Source: Jeongeupia chitinilytica
GTDB taxonomy: Bacteria; Pseudomonadota; Gammaproteobacteria; Burkholderiales; Chitinibacteraceae
Length of the DNA stretch: 64,000 nt
Direction: 5' to 3'
NCBI RefSeq assembly: GCF_014652315.1
Contig: NZ_BMYO01000010.1
Location: 1-64,000 of the forward strand
Shown here: positions 32,880 through 43,070 of the stretch, piece by piece
Numbering within the stretch: the first letter of the stretch is position 1
Layout of the letters: every line of letters starts with the position of its first letter
The notes under the pieces: model-generated
Database searches by the model: none
Told to the model about the DNA's origin: nothing
What the model saw: only the letters and a program-made list of their open reading frames with translations
Translations under genes and position numbers: made by a program

Positions 32880-34637
32880 GTGACACTAGCGAAATGCAAA
32901 CAGAACTTCATCGAACTAGTTGGGGACGCTGACAACCGCGTCATCGCGCTCTCTGGGAAGTGGGGGACCGGCAAGAGTCACCTTTGGAAAGAGGTGCAGC
33001 AAGCGGGCACCACCGATAAGGAGGTCGAAGGGGCTATCTACACATCCTTGTTCGGATTGAGCACCATCGCAGAACTTAAACTGAAGATCGCTCAGGGCGT
33101 TCTGCCCGAGCTCAAATCAGGTGATTCGCTAGCCGAGGCCATTAAGAACGGATACAGCGGGGCCAAGAAGATACTCAAAAGCATTCACTCCGGCTTCTCT
33201 GCCCTTGACGAGTTGGCATTAATCGCGGCACCGATGATGATTAAAGGTCGCTTCATCGTAATCGACGACATCGAGCGAAAGCACGACAAGTTGAGTATCG
33301 ATGAAATACTGGGCTTCGTTGATGACTGCGTACAAAACTTAGATTGCCGCATTCTATTAATCCTCAACAGCGATCACCTCGGGGACAAGAAACTTTGGGA
33401 GTTGTTCCGAGAAAAGGTAATTGACCACGAACTTCGGCTAGACACCTCACCTTCAGAGGCCTTCGATATTGCTGCAGCATTAACCCCCACGAGCTATAGC
33501 GCGCATATAAAGTCTGCTGTCGAAGCATGCCAGATTGCGAACATTCGTATCATTCGGAAGATCATACGAGTAGTGAACCGTTTGCTGGCTAACCGAGAGC
33601 CATTACCTCCTGAGGTGCTTCTCCGCGTCATTCCTTCGGCAACGCTCCTCAGCGCCATTCACTACAAAGGACTCGATGACGGCCCTGACTTCGATTTCGT
33701 ACTCGGCTTCCAAGGCAGAGTTGCCGACATAATGAAGCGCGAATCGAGAAAGCAAGGTGAGGAGGAAACGCCCGAGGTTAAGGCAAAGGAAGGCTGGGGA
33801 CGGTTGTTGGACAAGCTCGGAGTCCACAGTCCGGACGAATTTGAGGCTCTCGTGGTTGGCTACCTGAAATCTGGTTTGATCGAAGGCGAGTTGGTGGGCA
33901 GGATTATCGACCGTTATATGACCGAAACACAGATGCTGGCTACTCGACGACGCATGCGTGAGTTTTTCGACCGCAGCATCTGGCGAGTGGATCTTACGGA
34001 GGCCGAATTACTCGACGAACTCAGGGCATTGCTCCCAGACGTAGGCCTACTAGATATGTTCGCGGTGACTACCTTGCACGATCAGGCAATGGATCTGGCA
34101 GGGGGAGCTCGCTTGGCTCAAGACCTAATCGACAATTGGCTGATCACATTTCAACGTCAGCATCCACCTGGCCACGAGCCGGATCTGAGCCCGGACTTCA
34201 ACTTCTTCAGTCAGCCTCTACATCCAAAAATCGAAGCTGAGATTCGAGCAGTGCAAGCGCGGCGACAATCCACTACTACGCTGCTCGAAGTGTGCAAAAA
34301 GATAAGTGAAGATCAAGGTTGGGGACCACGTGAGACCACGTTTATGAAGTCAGTGACCCCGGCCGACTACGAAGCGGCGATTGCCCAAACCACCGGTGCC
34401 GACTTGAAGCTCATCTTACTGCAAAGCATGGAACTCCTCACAAACCGCGGCATGTATGCCCCTCACTTCGGAGGTGCGCCCCAATCTTTCCTAGATGCCA
34501 GCAGAACGATCGTTCAGCGCGATCCCGACAGCCGTCTCAGCAAGCTGATTCGCAGCTTATTCCATGGACGCAAGATGGAGTCCGAGTTAATCACTCCTGT
34601 CGCGGCAATGGTTGCAGGTGAAGCCGCCGCGCCATAG
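32880..34637 (+). CDS. KAP-type P-loop NTPase, island cargo
   Basis: A 585-aa NTPase. Walker A GKWGTGKS (26-33) and Walker B FIVIDDIER (125-133) fit the KAP group (PifA, Kidins220), whose Walker B is usually IDDLDR; a LDCRILLILNSD strand follows as expected. Unlike many KAP proteins I see no strong transmembrane insert. Residues from about 270 to 585 are helical, charged and match no domain I know. The GTG at 32880 is preferred over an ATG 24 bp upstream because AAGGAG lies 5 nt before it. PifA of plasmid F excludes phage T7, so phage defence is a fair hypothesis, not a demonstrated role. GC content is lower than in the neighbours. Confidence 0.75.
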   Translation: MTLAKCKQNFIELVGDADNRVIALSGKWGTGKSHLWKEVQQAGTTDKEVEGAIYTSLFGLSTIAELKLKIAQGVLPELKSGDSLAEAIKNGYSGAKKILKSIHSGFSALDELALIAAPMMIKGRFIVIDDIERKHDKLSIDEILGFVDDCVQNLDCRILLILNSDHLGDKKLWELFREKVIDHELRLDTSPSEAFDIAAALTPTSYSAHIKSAVEACQIANIRIIRKIIRVVNRLLANREPLPPEVLLRVIPSATLLSAIHYKGLDDGPDFDFVLGFQGRVADIMKRESRKQGEEETPEVKAKEGWGRLLDKLGVHSPDEFEALVVGYLKSGLIEGELVGRIIDRYMTETQMLATRRRMREFFDRSIWRVDLTEAELLDELRALLPDVGLLDMFAVTTLHDQAMDLAGGARLAQDLIDNWLITFQRQHPPGHEPDLSPDFNFFSQPLHPKIEAEIRAVQARRQSTTTLLEVCKKISEDQGWGPRETTFMKSVTPADYEAAIAQTTGADLKLILLQSMELLTNRGMYAPHFGGAPQSFLDASRTIVQRDPDSRLSKLIRSLFHGRKMESELITPVAAMVAGEAAAP

Positions 34638-34751
34638 TTTCTACACCGGTAGTGAATGATCAGCGACTTAGCACCGCCCTCCCGCTACTTTGATGCTCAC
34701 GTAACCAAAAGACTTCGACATTCGCTTTAGACCTAGAGCCATCAATGCACG

Positions 34752-34794
34752 AAAAAATACCGTCAGCGTCATCAAGGACCTGACGGTATTTTTT
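34752..34794 (+). terminator. Terminator hairpin at the end of the KAP gene
   Basis: AAAAATACCGTCA and TGACGGTATTTTT form a perfect 13-bp stem with a 15-nt loop and a run of Ts (to 34,795). The stem itself contains a TACCGTCA motif in both orientations, so it may double as integrase-binding sequence. Confidence 0.75.
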
Positions 34795-34821
34795 TACCTA
34801 ATTACTGATCTAAGATTTTAT

Positions 34822-34840
34822 ACCGTCAAAAAAACCGTCA
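34822..34840. repeat. Right arm-type double repeat
   Basis: ACCGTCA-AAAAA-ACCGTCA, same orientation and spacing as the left copy with one base different. It lies 110 bp from the guaA-side core repeat; the left copy lies 64 bp from its core. Confidence 0.65.
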
Positions 34841-34863
34841 TTTCATGCAGCTTGATACAAATA

Positions 34864-34898
34864 CAAAAAAAACCCTTCCCGAGCAATGCCAGGAAGGG
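34864..34898 (-). terminator. guaA terminator
   Basis: On the minus strand CCCTTCC pairs with GGAAGGG (34,892-34,898 with 34,873-34,879) and is followed by eight Ts. It ends guaA transcription about 50 bp after the stop codon and lies inside the inserted element. Confidence 0.75.
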
Positions 34899-34950
34899 CT
34901 TGGTTTCAACACTCTGAAAGCTATCAATAGTTAGCGATAGCTAACGAACG

Positions 34951-36519
<1,569 letters not shown>

Positions 36520-36751
36520 TGCCGGTTCCAGATTTCAGGTGACGGGTAACCTATTATTTTAACGCGATAAAGCACTTGCCGCGAGCACGGCCGATTCCCG
36601 GCGCGGAACGGGGCGTCGGCCTGATCCGGGCAAGGCGCGGAAACCGCCGGGGTTCGGCGTCGCATCGCGCCTCGCCTGCGCCGTCCGCATGCGCTGAACT
36701 TGTCCGTCGAATGCCGTGCTGGCCCGGACCACCTCGAAGCCGGAATGACCC

Positions 36752-37354
36752 ATGCCGTTTGCCCACTTGCTCGCCGAATACGGCTACCTCGCCCTCTTCA
36801 TCGGCTGCCTGCTTGAAGGGGAAACGCTGCTGATCCTCGCCGGTTTTGCCGCGCATCAGGGCTATCTCTCCTTGCCCCTGGTGCTGCTGGTGGCATTTTG
36901 CGGCGGTACGCTCGGCGACCAGCTCTTCTTCCTGCTCGGCCACCGCTACGGCCCGCGGCTGATTGCACGTTTTCCGGGCTACCGGCCGGCGGTCGACCGC
37001 GTCAATGCACTGCTGCACCGTTACCATTCCTGGCTCATCGTCGGCATCCGCTTCATGTACGGGCTGCGCATTGTCGGCCCGGTGACGATCGGCGCCAGCA
37101 GACTGCCGTTCTGGCGTTTTGCACCGTTCAATCTGCTCGGCGCCGCGCTGTGGGCCGGACTGGTCGGTGGTGCCGGCTATGCGTTCGGCCAGTCGATGCA
37201 GTGGCTGTTTACCGACTTCGAACGCTACGAGCGGCTTGCACTGATCGGCATCGTCACCGTCTGCGTGCTGATCGCCGTCCTGCGGCGGCTGCGCCGGCGC
37301 AGCCGCCCGAACCGCGGACCCGAAAGTGCCCGCCCGGACGATGATTACAGTTGA
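36752..37354 (+). CDS. DedA-family membrane protein
   Basis: A 200-aa inner-membrane protein of the DedA/VTT family. Diagnostic residues are the acidic GCLLEGETLLILAG near the N-terminus, GDQLFFLLGHRYG, and RFMYGLRIVGPVTIGASR, with the essential arginines. DedA proteins are proton-linked lipid-carrier flippase-type proteins, some moving undecaprenyl phosphate or phosphatidylethanolamine. It stands 132 bp before metN. The gap from guaA (36,520-36,751) contains no gene I trust. Confidence 0.9.
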   Translation: MPFAHLLAEYGYLALFIGCLLEGETLLILAGFAAHQGYLSLPLVLLVAFCGGTLGDQLFFLLGHRYGPRLIARFPGYRPAVDRVNALLHRYHSWLIVGIRFMYGLRIVGPVTIGASRLPFWRFAPFNLLGAALWAGLVGGAGYAFGQSMQWLFTDFERYERLALIGIVTVCVLIAVLRRLRRRSRPNRGPESARPDDDYS

Positions 37355-37415
37355 GGTGCATAATTCCCTTGTGAGATTTGTTTATCTCCAGAAAGATTTT
37401 GCCGTTATATAGCGA

Positions 37416-37445
37416 TTGACTAAAATAGCGCCCTTGCGGCTAAAA
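37416..37445 (+). promoter_or_regulatory. Possible sigma-70 promoter for metNIQ
   Basis: TTGACT and CTAAAA are 18 bp apart, 42 bp upstream of the metN start. The -35 is good, the -10 weak. I see no SAM riboswitch fold or clear MetJ boxes in the 132-bp gap. Confidence 0.35.
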
Positions 37446-37486
37446 GCCGAGAATTTCAAGACCGCGCGCACCCACAAGGTTGCTTT

Positions 37487-38509
37487 GTGACCACCACGAT
37501 CCAGTTCAAGAACATCCACAAGTCTTACCGCGTCGGCGGACGCGACATCCCGGCCCTGTCGGGAATCGACCTGACGATCAATCCCGGCGAAATCTTCGGC
37601 ATGATCGGCCACTCCGGTGCCGGCAAGTCGACGCTGGTCCGACTGATCAACCTGCTCGAACGTCCCACCGGCGGCGAATTGCTGATCGACGGCGCCGACA
37701 TCACCCGTTTCGACAACGATGCACTGCGCGCCCTGCGCCGCCGTATCGGCATGATCTTCCAGCACTTCAACCTGCTGTCGAGCAAGACCGTCGCCGACAA
37801 CGTTGCCTTTCCGCTCAGGCTCGCCGGCAAGAAAAGCCGTGCCGAAACCGATGCCCGCGTCGCCGAGCTGCTGGCGCGCGTCGGCCTGTCCGAGCACGCG
37901 AGCAAATATCCGAGCCAGCTGTCCGGTGGCCAGAAACAGCGCGTCGGTATCGCCCGCGCGCTGGCGACCGAGCCGAAAATCCTGCTGTGCGACGAAGCCA
38001 CCAGCGCCCTCGACCCGCAGACGACGCAGTCCGTACTGCGGCTGCTGGCCGAAATCAACCGCGAACTCGGGCTGACCATCGTCCTCATCACCCACGAAAT
38101 GGACGTGATCCGCACGATCTGCGACCGCGTCGCGGTGCTCGACGGCGGCAAGGTGGTCGAGCACGGTCCGGTCGCCGACGTGTTCCTGCACCCGAAGCAC
38201 ATCACCACCAAACGCTTCGTGCAGGAATCGGAACACGTCGACGAAAACGAACAGGACGACGATTTCGCCCATGTACCGGGCCGCATCATCCGGCTGACGT
38301 TCCGCGGCGAGGCCACCTACGAGCCGGTGCTCGGCAAGGTGGCCCGCGATTGCGGCGTCGACTTCTCCATCCTCGCCGGCCGGATCGACCGCATCAAGGA
38401 CACGCCCTACGGCCAGCTGACGCTGGCGCTGACCGGGGGTGACGTCGACGCGGCGCTCGCCCGTTTTGAATCCGAAGGACTGACCGTCGAGGCGCTGCGC
38501 GATGCTTGA
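37487..38509 (+). CDS. metN: Methionine ABC transporter ATPase
   Basis: A 340-aa ATPase of the D/L-methionine importer. Walker A GHSGAGKST (41-49), signature LSGGQKQ (145-151), Walker B ILLCDEA (165-171). From about residue 265 a NIL (ACT-like) domain senses intracellular methionine and inhibits transport. Translation starts at GTG. The 3' end overlaps metI by 8 bp. Being in a genome with a large sulfur-scavenging locus, methionine uptake fits, but the two loci are 14 kb apart and separately transcribed. Confidence 0.95.
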   Translation: MTTTIQFKNIHKSYRVGGRDIPALSGIDLTINPGEIFGMIGHSGAGKSTLVRLINLLERPTGGELLIDGADITRFDNDALRALRRRIGMIFQHFNLLSSKTVADNVAFPLRLAGKKSRAETDARVAELLARVGLSEHASKYPSQLSGGQKQRVGIARALATEPKILLCDEATSALDPQTTQSVLRLLAEINRELGLTIVLITHEMDVIRTICDRVAVLDGGKVVEHGPVADVFLHPKHITTKRFVQESEHVDENEQDDDFAHVPGRIIRLTFRGEATYEPVLGKVARDCGVDFSILAGRIDRIKDTPYGQLTLALTGGDVDAALARFESEGLTVEALRDA

Positions 38510-39170
38510 AACCCTGCTCCCCAACGTCGACTGGATCGACCTGTGGCAAGCCTGCCATGACACCTTCTCGATGCTCGGCTGGTCCTTGCTGTTCACGCTG
38601 GTACTCGGCCTGCCGCTCGGCGTGCTGCTGTTCCTGACCGGCAAACGCCAGCTGCTGTCGCAGCCGGTGGTCTACGGCCTGCTGTCCTTCGTCGTCAACG
38701 TGCTGCGGTCGGTGCCCTTCGTCATCCTGCTGATCGTGATGATTCCGTTGACCACGCTGATCACCGGCACCTCGTTCGGCGTGGCCGGTGTGGTCCCGCC
38801 GCTGGTCGTCGGCGCGACGCCGTTCTTTGCCCGACTGGTCGAGACCGCCTTGCGCGAAGTCGACCGCGGCATCATCGAGGCCACGCAGGCCATGGGCGCG
38901 ACCACGCGACAGATCGTCTTCGGTGCGTTGTTGCCCGAAGCGCTGCCCGGCATTCTCGCCGCCGCCACCGTCACGGCGATCACGCTGGTGTCGTATTCGG
39001 CCATGTCCGGTCTCGTCGGCGGCGGCGGTCTTGGCGACCTCGCGGTCCGCAACGGCTATCAGCGCTTCCAGACCGACGTGATGATCGTCACCGTCATCCT
39101 GCTGCTGGTGCTGGTCCAGGCACTGCAGATGGCCGGCGACCGTCTGGTCACGCATTTTTCCCGCAAGTAA
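38502..39170 (+). CDS. metI: Methionine ABC transporter permease
   Basis: A 222-aa inner-membrane permease with five to six hydrophobic segments and the EAA-type loop IIEATQAMGATTRQIVFGALLP that contacts MetN. The length is normal for MetI (E. coli 217). The start overlaps the metN stop by 8 bp. Conserved SYSAMSGLVGGGGLGDLA matches the family core. Confidence 0.95.
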   Translation: MLETLLPNVDWIDLWQACHDTFSMLGWSLLFTLVLGLPLGVLLFLTGKRQLLSQPVVYGLLSFVVNVLRSVPFVILLIVMIPLTTLITGTSFGVAGVVPPLVVGATPFFARLVETALREVDRGIIEATQAMGATTRQIVFGALLPEALPGILAAATVTAITLVSYSAMSGLVGGGGLGDLAVRNGYQRFQTDVMIVTVILLLVLVQALQMAGDRLVTHFSRK

Positions 39171-39233
39171 ACCGTCGGGCCTCCCCATCCGGATGCGCCC
39201 GGCTCATCGAAAGTCCCACAAGGAGAGAAAGCA

Positions 39234-40007
39234 ATGAAGAAGGTCCTCGCTCTGATCGCTGCCGCCGTGGCCCTGAACGCCACTGCCGCCGACAAGCTCG
39301 TCGTCGGCGCGACCGCCGTGCCGCACGCCGAGATCCTCGAGTTCGTGAAGCCGCAGCTCGCCAAGGAAGGCGTCGAGCTCGACGTCAAGGTGTTCACCGA
39401 CTACGTGCAGCCGAACGTGCAGGTCGCCGAGAAGAAGCTCGACGCCAACTTCTTCCAGCACAAGCCGTATCTGGACGAGTTCAACAAGGGCAAGGGCACC
39501 AACCTCGTGACCGTGGTCGGTGTGCACATCGAGCCGTTCGGCATCTACTCGAGCAAGATCAAGAAGCTCGCCGACCTGAAGGCTGGCGCCACCGTGGCGA
39601 TCCCGAACGACGCCACCAACGGTGGCCGTGCACTGCTGCTGCTGGAAAAGGCCGGCCTGATCAAGCTGAAGGACTCGTCGAACCTGTCCGCCACCCAGCG
39701 TGACATCGTGCAGAACCCGAAGAAGCTGAAGGTCAAGGAACTCGAAGCCGCCATGCTGCCGCGCGTGCTGAACCAGGTCGACATCGCCCTGATCAACACC
39801 AACTATGCACTCGAAGCCAAGCTGAATCCGACCAAGGACGCACTGGCCATCGAAGGCAGCCAGTCGCCGTACGTGAACATCCTCGTCGCCCGTCCGGACA
39901 ACAAGGATAGCGCGGCACTGAAGAAGCTGTCGGCTGCGCTGACCAGCCCGGCCACCAAGAAGTTCATCCTCGACAAGTACAAGGGTGCCGTGGTGCCGGC
40001 GTTCTGA
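39234..40007 (+). CDS. metQ: Methionine-binding protein
   Basis: A 257-aa periplasmic NlpA/MetQ-type binding protein: LVVGATAVPHAEILEFVKP, FFQHKPYLDEF and INTNYALEA are family blocks. The N-terminus MKKVLALIAAAVALNATAAD has no lipobox cysteine, so it should be cleaved by signal peptidase I and float free in the periplasm, unlike the lipoprotein form in enterobacteria. An AAGGAG site precedes the ATG, and a terminator follows. Confidence 0.95.
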   Translation: MKKVLALIAAAVALNATAADKLVVGATAVPHAEILEFVKPQLAKEGVELDVKVFTDYVQPNVQVAEKKLDANFFQHKPYLDEFNKGKGTNLVTVVGVHIEPFGIYSSKIKKLADLKAGATVAIPNDATNGGRALLLLEKAGLIKLKDSSNLSATQRDIVQNPKKLKVKELEAAMLPRVLNQVDIALINTNYALEAKLNPTKDALAIEGSQSPYVNILVARPDNKDSAALKKLSAALTSPATKKFILDKYKGAVVPAF

Positions 40008-40033
40008 TCGCCACCCGCGCTTAACCCAAAACA

Positions 40034-40060
40034 AGCCCGGTGTCAGCCGGGCTTTTTCTT
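40034..40060 (+). terminator. metNIQ terminator
   Basis: GCCCGG / CCGGGC stem with a 6-nt loop followed by TTTTTCTT, 27 bp after the metQ stop. Confidence 0.85.
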
Positions 40061-40154
40061 GCTTTCCGAAAACGCCGCATCGGTTATGCTCACAACGTAG
40101 GCCGTTCATCCGGACCGCTGCTGATCGGTCCATTCCCATTTCCGGAGAAATTCG

Positions 40155-40799
40155 TTGCCCTCAGCGTCCGACAGCGCGTCTGCCCCCGCCGGCGCATCCT
40201 TCGAGCTGATTGCCTGCCACGAATGCGATCAGCTGCAGCAACTGCGCTATCCGCCCGCTTCCCGCATCGTCCGCTGCTGCCGCTGCGGCGGCGTCGTCTA
40301 CCGCTATCATCCCGACGCACTGAACCGCACGCTGGCGCTGACCGTTGCCGCCCTGCTCCTGTTCATCGTCGCCAACGCTTTCCCCATCGTCGCGATCGAC
40401 ATGCAGGGCAATGTGCTGTCGACCAGCATGCTCGGCGCCATCGAGCACCTGTGGTCGACCCATGTCCCCGTCGTCGCGATCATGGTCGCGCTGACCACGC
40501 TGGTCGTACCGACGCTGACGATGCTGCTGCTCGTCTACGTGCTGGCACCGCTTCAGCTCGGCTACCGGCCGCCCGGTGCGCCGGCGCTGCTGCGGCTGCT
40601 GCACCTGTCCCGGCCCTGGGGCATGATCGAGGTCTACCTGCTCGGCATTCTGGTCTCGATCGTCAAGCTGATGGCCTATGCCTCGGTGATTCCCGGCGCC
40701 TCGCTGTGGGCGCTGATCCTGCTGATCCCGCTGATGGCGGCAATGATGGGCACGCTGCATCCCGACCAGATCTGGCGACGACTGGAGCAGCTCGCATGA
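40155..40799 (+). CDS. PqiA-domain membrane protein, first half
   Basis: A 214-aa inner-membrane protein with one PqiA domain. The N-terminus carries a zinc-ribbon-like CHEC ... CCRCGG, followed by about four membrane segments. E. coli PqiA and LetA carry two such domains in one chain of about 420 aa; here they are two genes of equal length with an ATGA overlap. The start is a TTG at 40155 with GGAG 8 nt upstream. It should act with the MCE protein in lipid transport between the membranes. Confidence 0.85.
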   Translation: MPSASDSASAPAGASFELIACHECDQLQQLRYPPASRIVRCCRCGGVVYRYHPDALNRTLALTVAALLLFIVANAFPIVAIDMQGNVLSTSMLGAIEHLWSTHVPVVAIMVALTTLVVPTLTMLLLVYVLAPLQLGYRPPGAPALLRLLHLSRPWGMIEVYLLGILVSIVKLMAYASVIPGASLWALILLIPLMAAMMGTLHPDQIWRRLEQLA

Positions 40800-41440
40800 C
40801 CACCGCGCGCCGGATGCGTCTGGCCGGCTGCCACGAATGTGGCCAGCTTTCCCGCCTGCCGCAACAGCACGGCCATTGTCCGCGTTGCGGTGCCGCGCTG
40901 CATTTCCGCAAGCCTGCCAGCCTGGCCCGGACCTGGGCTTATCTGATCGCGGCGATGATCCTCTACATCCCGGCCAACACACTGCCGATGATGATTACCG
41001 GCTCGATCGTCGGCACCCAGTCGGACACCATCCTCAGCGGCGTCGTCTACCTCTGGACCTCCGGCGACTGGCCGATTGCCGCACTGGTGTTCTTTGCCAG
41101 CATCATGGTGCCGCTGCTGAAGATGATCGCCATCCTGTTGCTGCTGATCACCTGCCAGCGGCGTTCGCGCTGGCAACCGCAACAGCGGATCAAGCTGTAC
41201 CGCCTGGTCGAGTTCGTCGGTCGCTGGTCGATGCTCGACATCTACGTCGTCACCATCCTCGCCGCCCTCGTCCAGGTGCAGTCGCTCGCCTCGATTGCCG
41301 CCGGCCCGGCCGCCGTCGCCTTCGCCGTCGTCGTCGTGCTCACCATGCTGTCGGCAATGAGCTTCGACCCGAGGCTGATCTGGGATCCGCTCGACGACGG
41401 ACAAGAACAAACTGGAGAACCCCATGAGTCAGAACACTGA
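40796..41440 (+). CDS. PqiA-domain membrane protein, second half
   Basis: A 214-aa PqiA-domain protein with its own zinc ribbon CHECGQL ... CPRCGA and about four membrane segments. The ATG overlaps the TGA of the first half, and its own 3' end overlaps pqiB by 17 bp, so the whole set is translated as a coupled unit. Sequence similarity between the halves is low outside the zinc ribbon and helix pattern, consistent with an old split of a two-domain PqiA/LetA. Confidence 0.85.
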   Translation: MTTARRMRLAGCHECGQLSRLPQQHGHCPRCGAALHFRKPASLARTWAYLIAAMILYIPANTLPMMITGSIVGTQSDTILSGVVYLWTSGDWPIAALVFFASIMVPLLKMIAILLLLITCQRRSRWQPQQRIKLYRLVEFVGRWSMLDIYVVTILAALVQVQSLASIAAGPAAVAFAVVVVLTMLSAMSFDPRLIWDPLDDGQEQTGEPHESEH

Positions 41441-43070
41441 GACCGATCCGGTCCAAGCGCTGCCGACGGCCACCGAAGACCCGCCGAAAAAACGTTCGCT
41501 GCAGCTGGTGTGGATCATCCCCATCGTCGCGGCCCTGATCGGTGGCTGGCTGGCGGTCAAGGCCGTCCTCGATCGCGGCCCCGAGATCACCATCACCTTC
41601 CGCACCGCCGAAGGCATCGAGGCCGGCAAGACCAAGCTCAAGTACAAGGATGTCGACATCGGCCTGATCAAGCACGTCGTGCTGGCGCCGGATCGCCAGT
41701 CGGTGATCGCCACCGCCGAGCTCGCCAAGGACACCGACAGCATGCTGGTCAAGGACACCCGCTTCTGGGTGGTGCGGCCGCGCGTCGGCGTCGGCGGCGT
41801 GTCCGGCCTCGATACGCTGCTGTCCGGCGCCTACATCGGCATGGACATCGGCAAGAGCAAGGACAGCCAGCGCCACTACACCGGGCTCGAGTCTCCGCCC
41901 ATCGTCACCGCCGGGCTGCCCGGCCGGCAGTTCGTGCTCAACACCGCGCAGATCGGTTCGCTCGACGTCGGTTCGCCGATCTACTACCGGCGCATCCTCG
42001 TCGGCCAGGTCACCGGCTACCAGCTCAACCCGAACGGCAAGGGCGTGACGATGAACATCTTCGTCAACGCGCCCTACGACAAGTACGTGACGCTGAACAC
42101 CCGCTTCTGGCAGGCCAGCGGCCTCGACGTCAGCCTCGACGCCAACGGCTTCCGGGTACGGACCGAGTCGCTGGCCAGCATTGTCGCCGGCGGCATCGCC
42201 TTCCAGGAGCCGAACGACAGCAGCGACACCGCACGCGCGCCGGAAAACGCCGCCTTCCGGCTGTTCTCCGACCAGGTGCTGGCGATGAAAACGCCGGAAG
42301 CGGACGCCGAAACCTTCGTCATGTTCTTCCAGGAAAGCCTGCGCGGCCTGTCGGTCGGCGCACCGGTCGATTTCCGCGGCATCGTCGTCGGCGAGGTCAA
42401 GTCGATCAACCTCGAATACGACCCGAAAGCCAAGAACCTGCTGTTCCCGGTCGAAGTCTCGATCTATCCGAACCGGCTGAAAGCGCGCTACCGCAAGGGT
42501 GCTTCGGCGCCGGTCGATGCCCGTGACGACAAGCATCACAAGGTCATGGATGCGCTCATCGATCACGGCTTCCGCGCCCAGCTGCGGACCGGCAACCTGC
42601 TGACCGGCCAGCTTTACGTCGCGCTCGACTTCTTCCCGACAGCCAGCAAGGCCAAGATGGACTGGAGCGAAAGCCCGGTGGCGATTCCGACCACGCCGGG
42701 CAGCTTCGGCGACATGCAGAATACCGCAGCCAGCATCCTCAAGAAGGTCGACAACATCCCGTTCGACGGCATCAGTCAGGACCTGCGCAAGGCGCTGCAG
42801 AATCTCGACAGCACGATCGACCGTGCCAACAGGCTGGTCGACCGGCTCGACGGCGACGTCGCGACCGAGGCGGCCAAAACGCTGACCCAGGCCAAGGCCA
42901 CGCTGGCAACCGCGCAGCAGGTCATGGTCGAGGGCTCGCCATTGCAACAGAACATGAGCAGCACGCTGCAGGAGGTTCGCCGTGCCGCCGAATCGCTGCG
43001 CAACCTGACTGATTATCTCGAACGCCATCCCGAGTCGCTACTGCGCGGCAAACCGGAGGAGAAACCATGA
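41424..43070 (+). CDS. pqiB: MCE-domain lipid transport protein PqiB
   Basis: A 548-aa periplasmic protein anchored by one N-terminal membrane helix (LQLVWIIPIVAALIGGWLAV). Three MCE domains start near FRTAEGIEAGKTKLKYKD, TAQIGSLDVGSPIYYR and FFQESLRGLSVGAPVDFRG. After about residue 430 a helical needle region follows. Three MCE domains and the gene order match PqiB, whose hexamer forms a lipid tunnel across the periplasm. It overlaps the second PqiA-domain gene and, by ATGA, the lipoprotein gene. Confidence 0.92.
   Translation: MSQNTETDPVQALPTATEDPPKKRSLQLVWIIPIVAALIGGWLAVKAVLDRGPEITITFRTAEGIEAGKTKLKYKDVDIGLIKHVVLAPDRQSVIATAELAKDTDSMLVKDTRFWVVRPRVGVGGVSGLDTLLSGAYIGMDIGKSKDSQRHYTGLESPPIVTAGLPGRQFVLNTAQIGSLDVGSPIYYRRILVGQVTGYQLNPNGKGVTMNIFVNAPYDKYVTLNTRFWQASGLDVSLDANGFRVRTESLASIVAGGIAFQEPNDSSDTARAPENAAFRLFSDQVLAMKTPEADAETFVMFFQESLRGLSVGAPVDFRGIVVGEVKSINLEYDPKAKNLLFPVEVSIYPNRLKARYRKGASAPVDARDDKHHKVMDALIDHGFRAQLRTGNLLTGQLYVALDFFPTASKAKMDWSESPVAIPTTPGSFGDMQNTAASILKKVDNIPFDGISQDLRKALQNLDSTIDRANRLVDRLDGDVATEAAKTLTQAKATLATAQQVMVEGSPLQQNMSSTLQEVRRAAESLRNLTDYLERHPESLLRGKPEEKP

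Larger units (their letters stand above)
34638..34950. other. Right end of the guaA mini-island
   Basis: No gene. This 313-bp stretch holds a terminator hairpin for the KAP gene, the right double repeat and a leftward terminator for guaA. The element therefore supplies guaA with a new transcription end after displacing its native downstream sequence. Confidence 0.65.

Noticed and set aside
32601..32880. Integrase or tRNA remnant at the left end of the guaA element
   Set aside because: No tyrosine-recombinase motif (R...H-x-x-R...Y) or cloverleaf could be found in either strand of this AT-rich stretch.
36554..37027. A 157-codon minus-strand frame in the gap between guaA and the DedA gene
   Set aside because: It overlaps the DedA N-terminus antisense, has no ribosome site and no protein-like pattern.
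37355..37486. SAM riboswitch or MetJ box before metN
   Set aside because: I looked for paired stems with the conserved SAM-aptamer blocks and for repeated AGACGTCT-like boxes and found neither.
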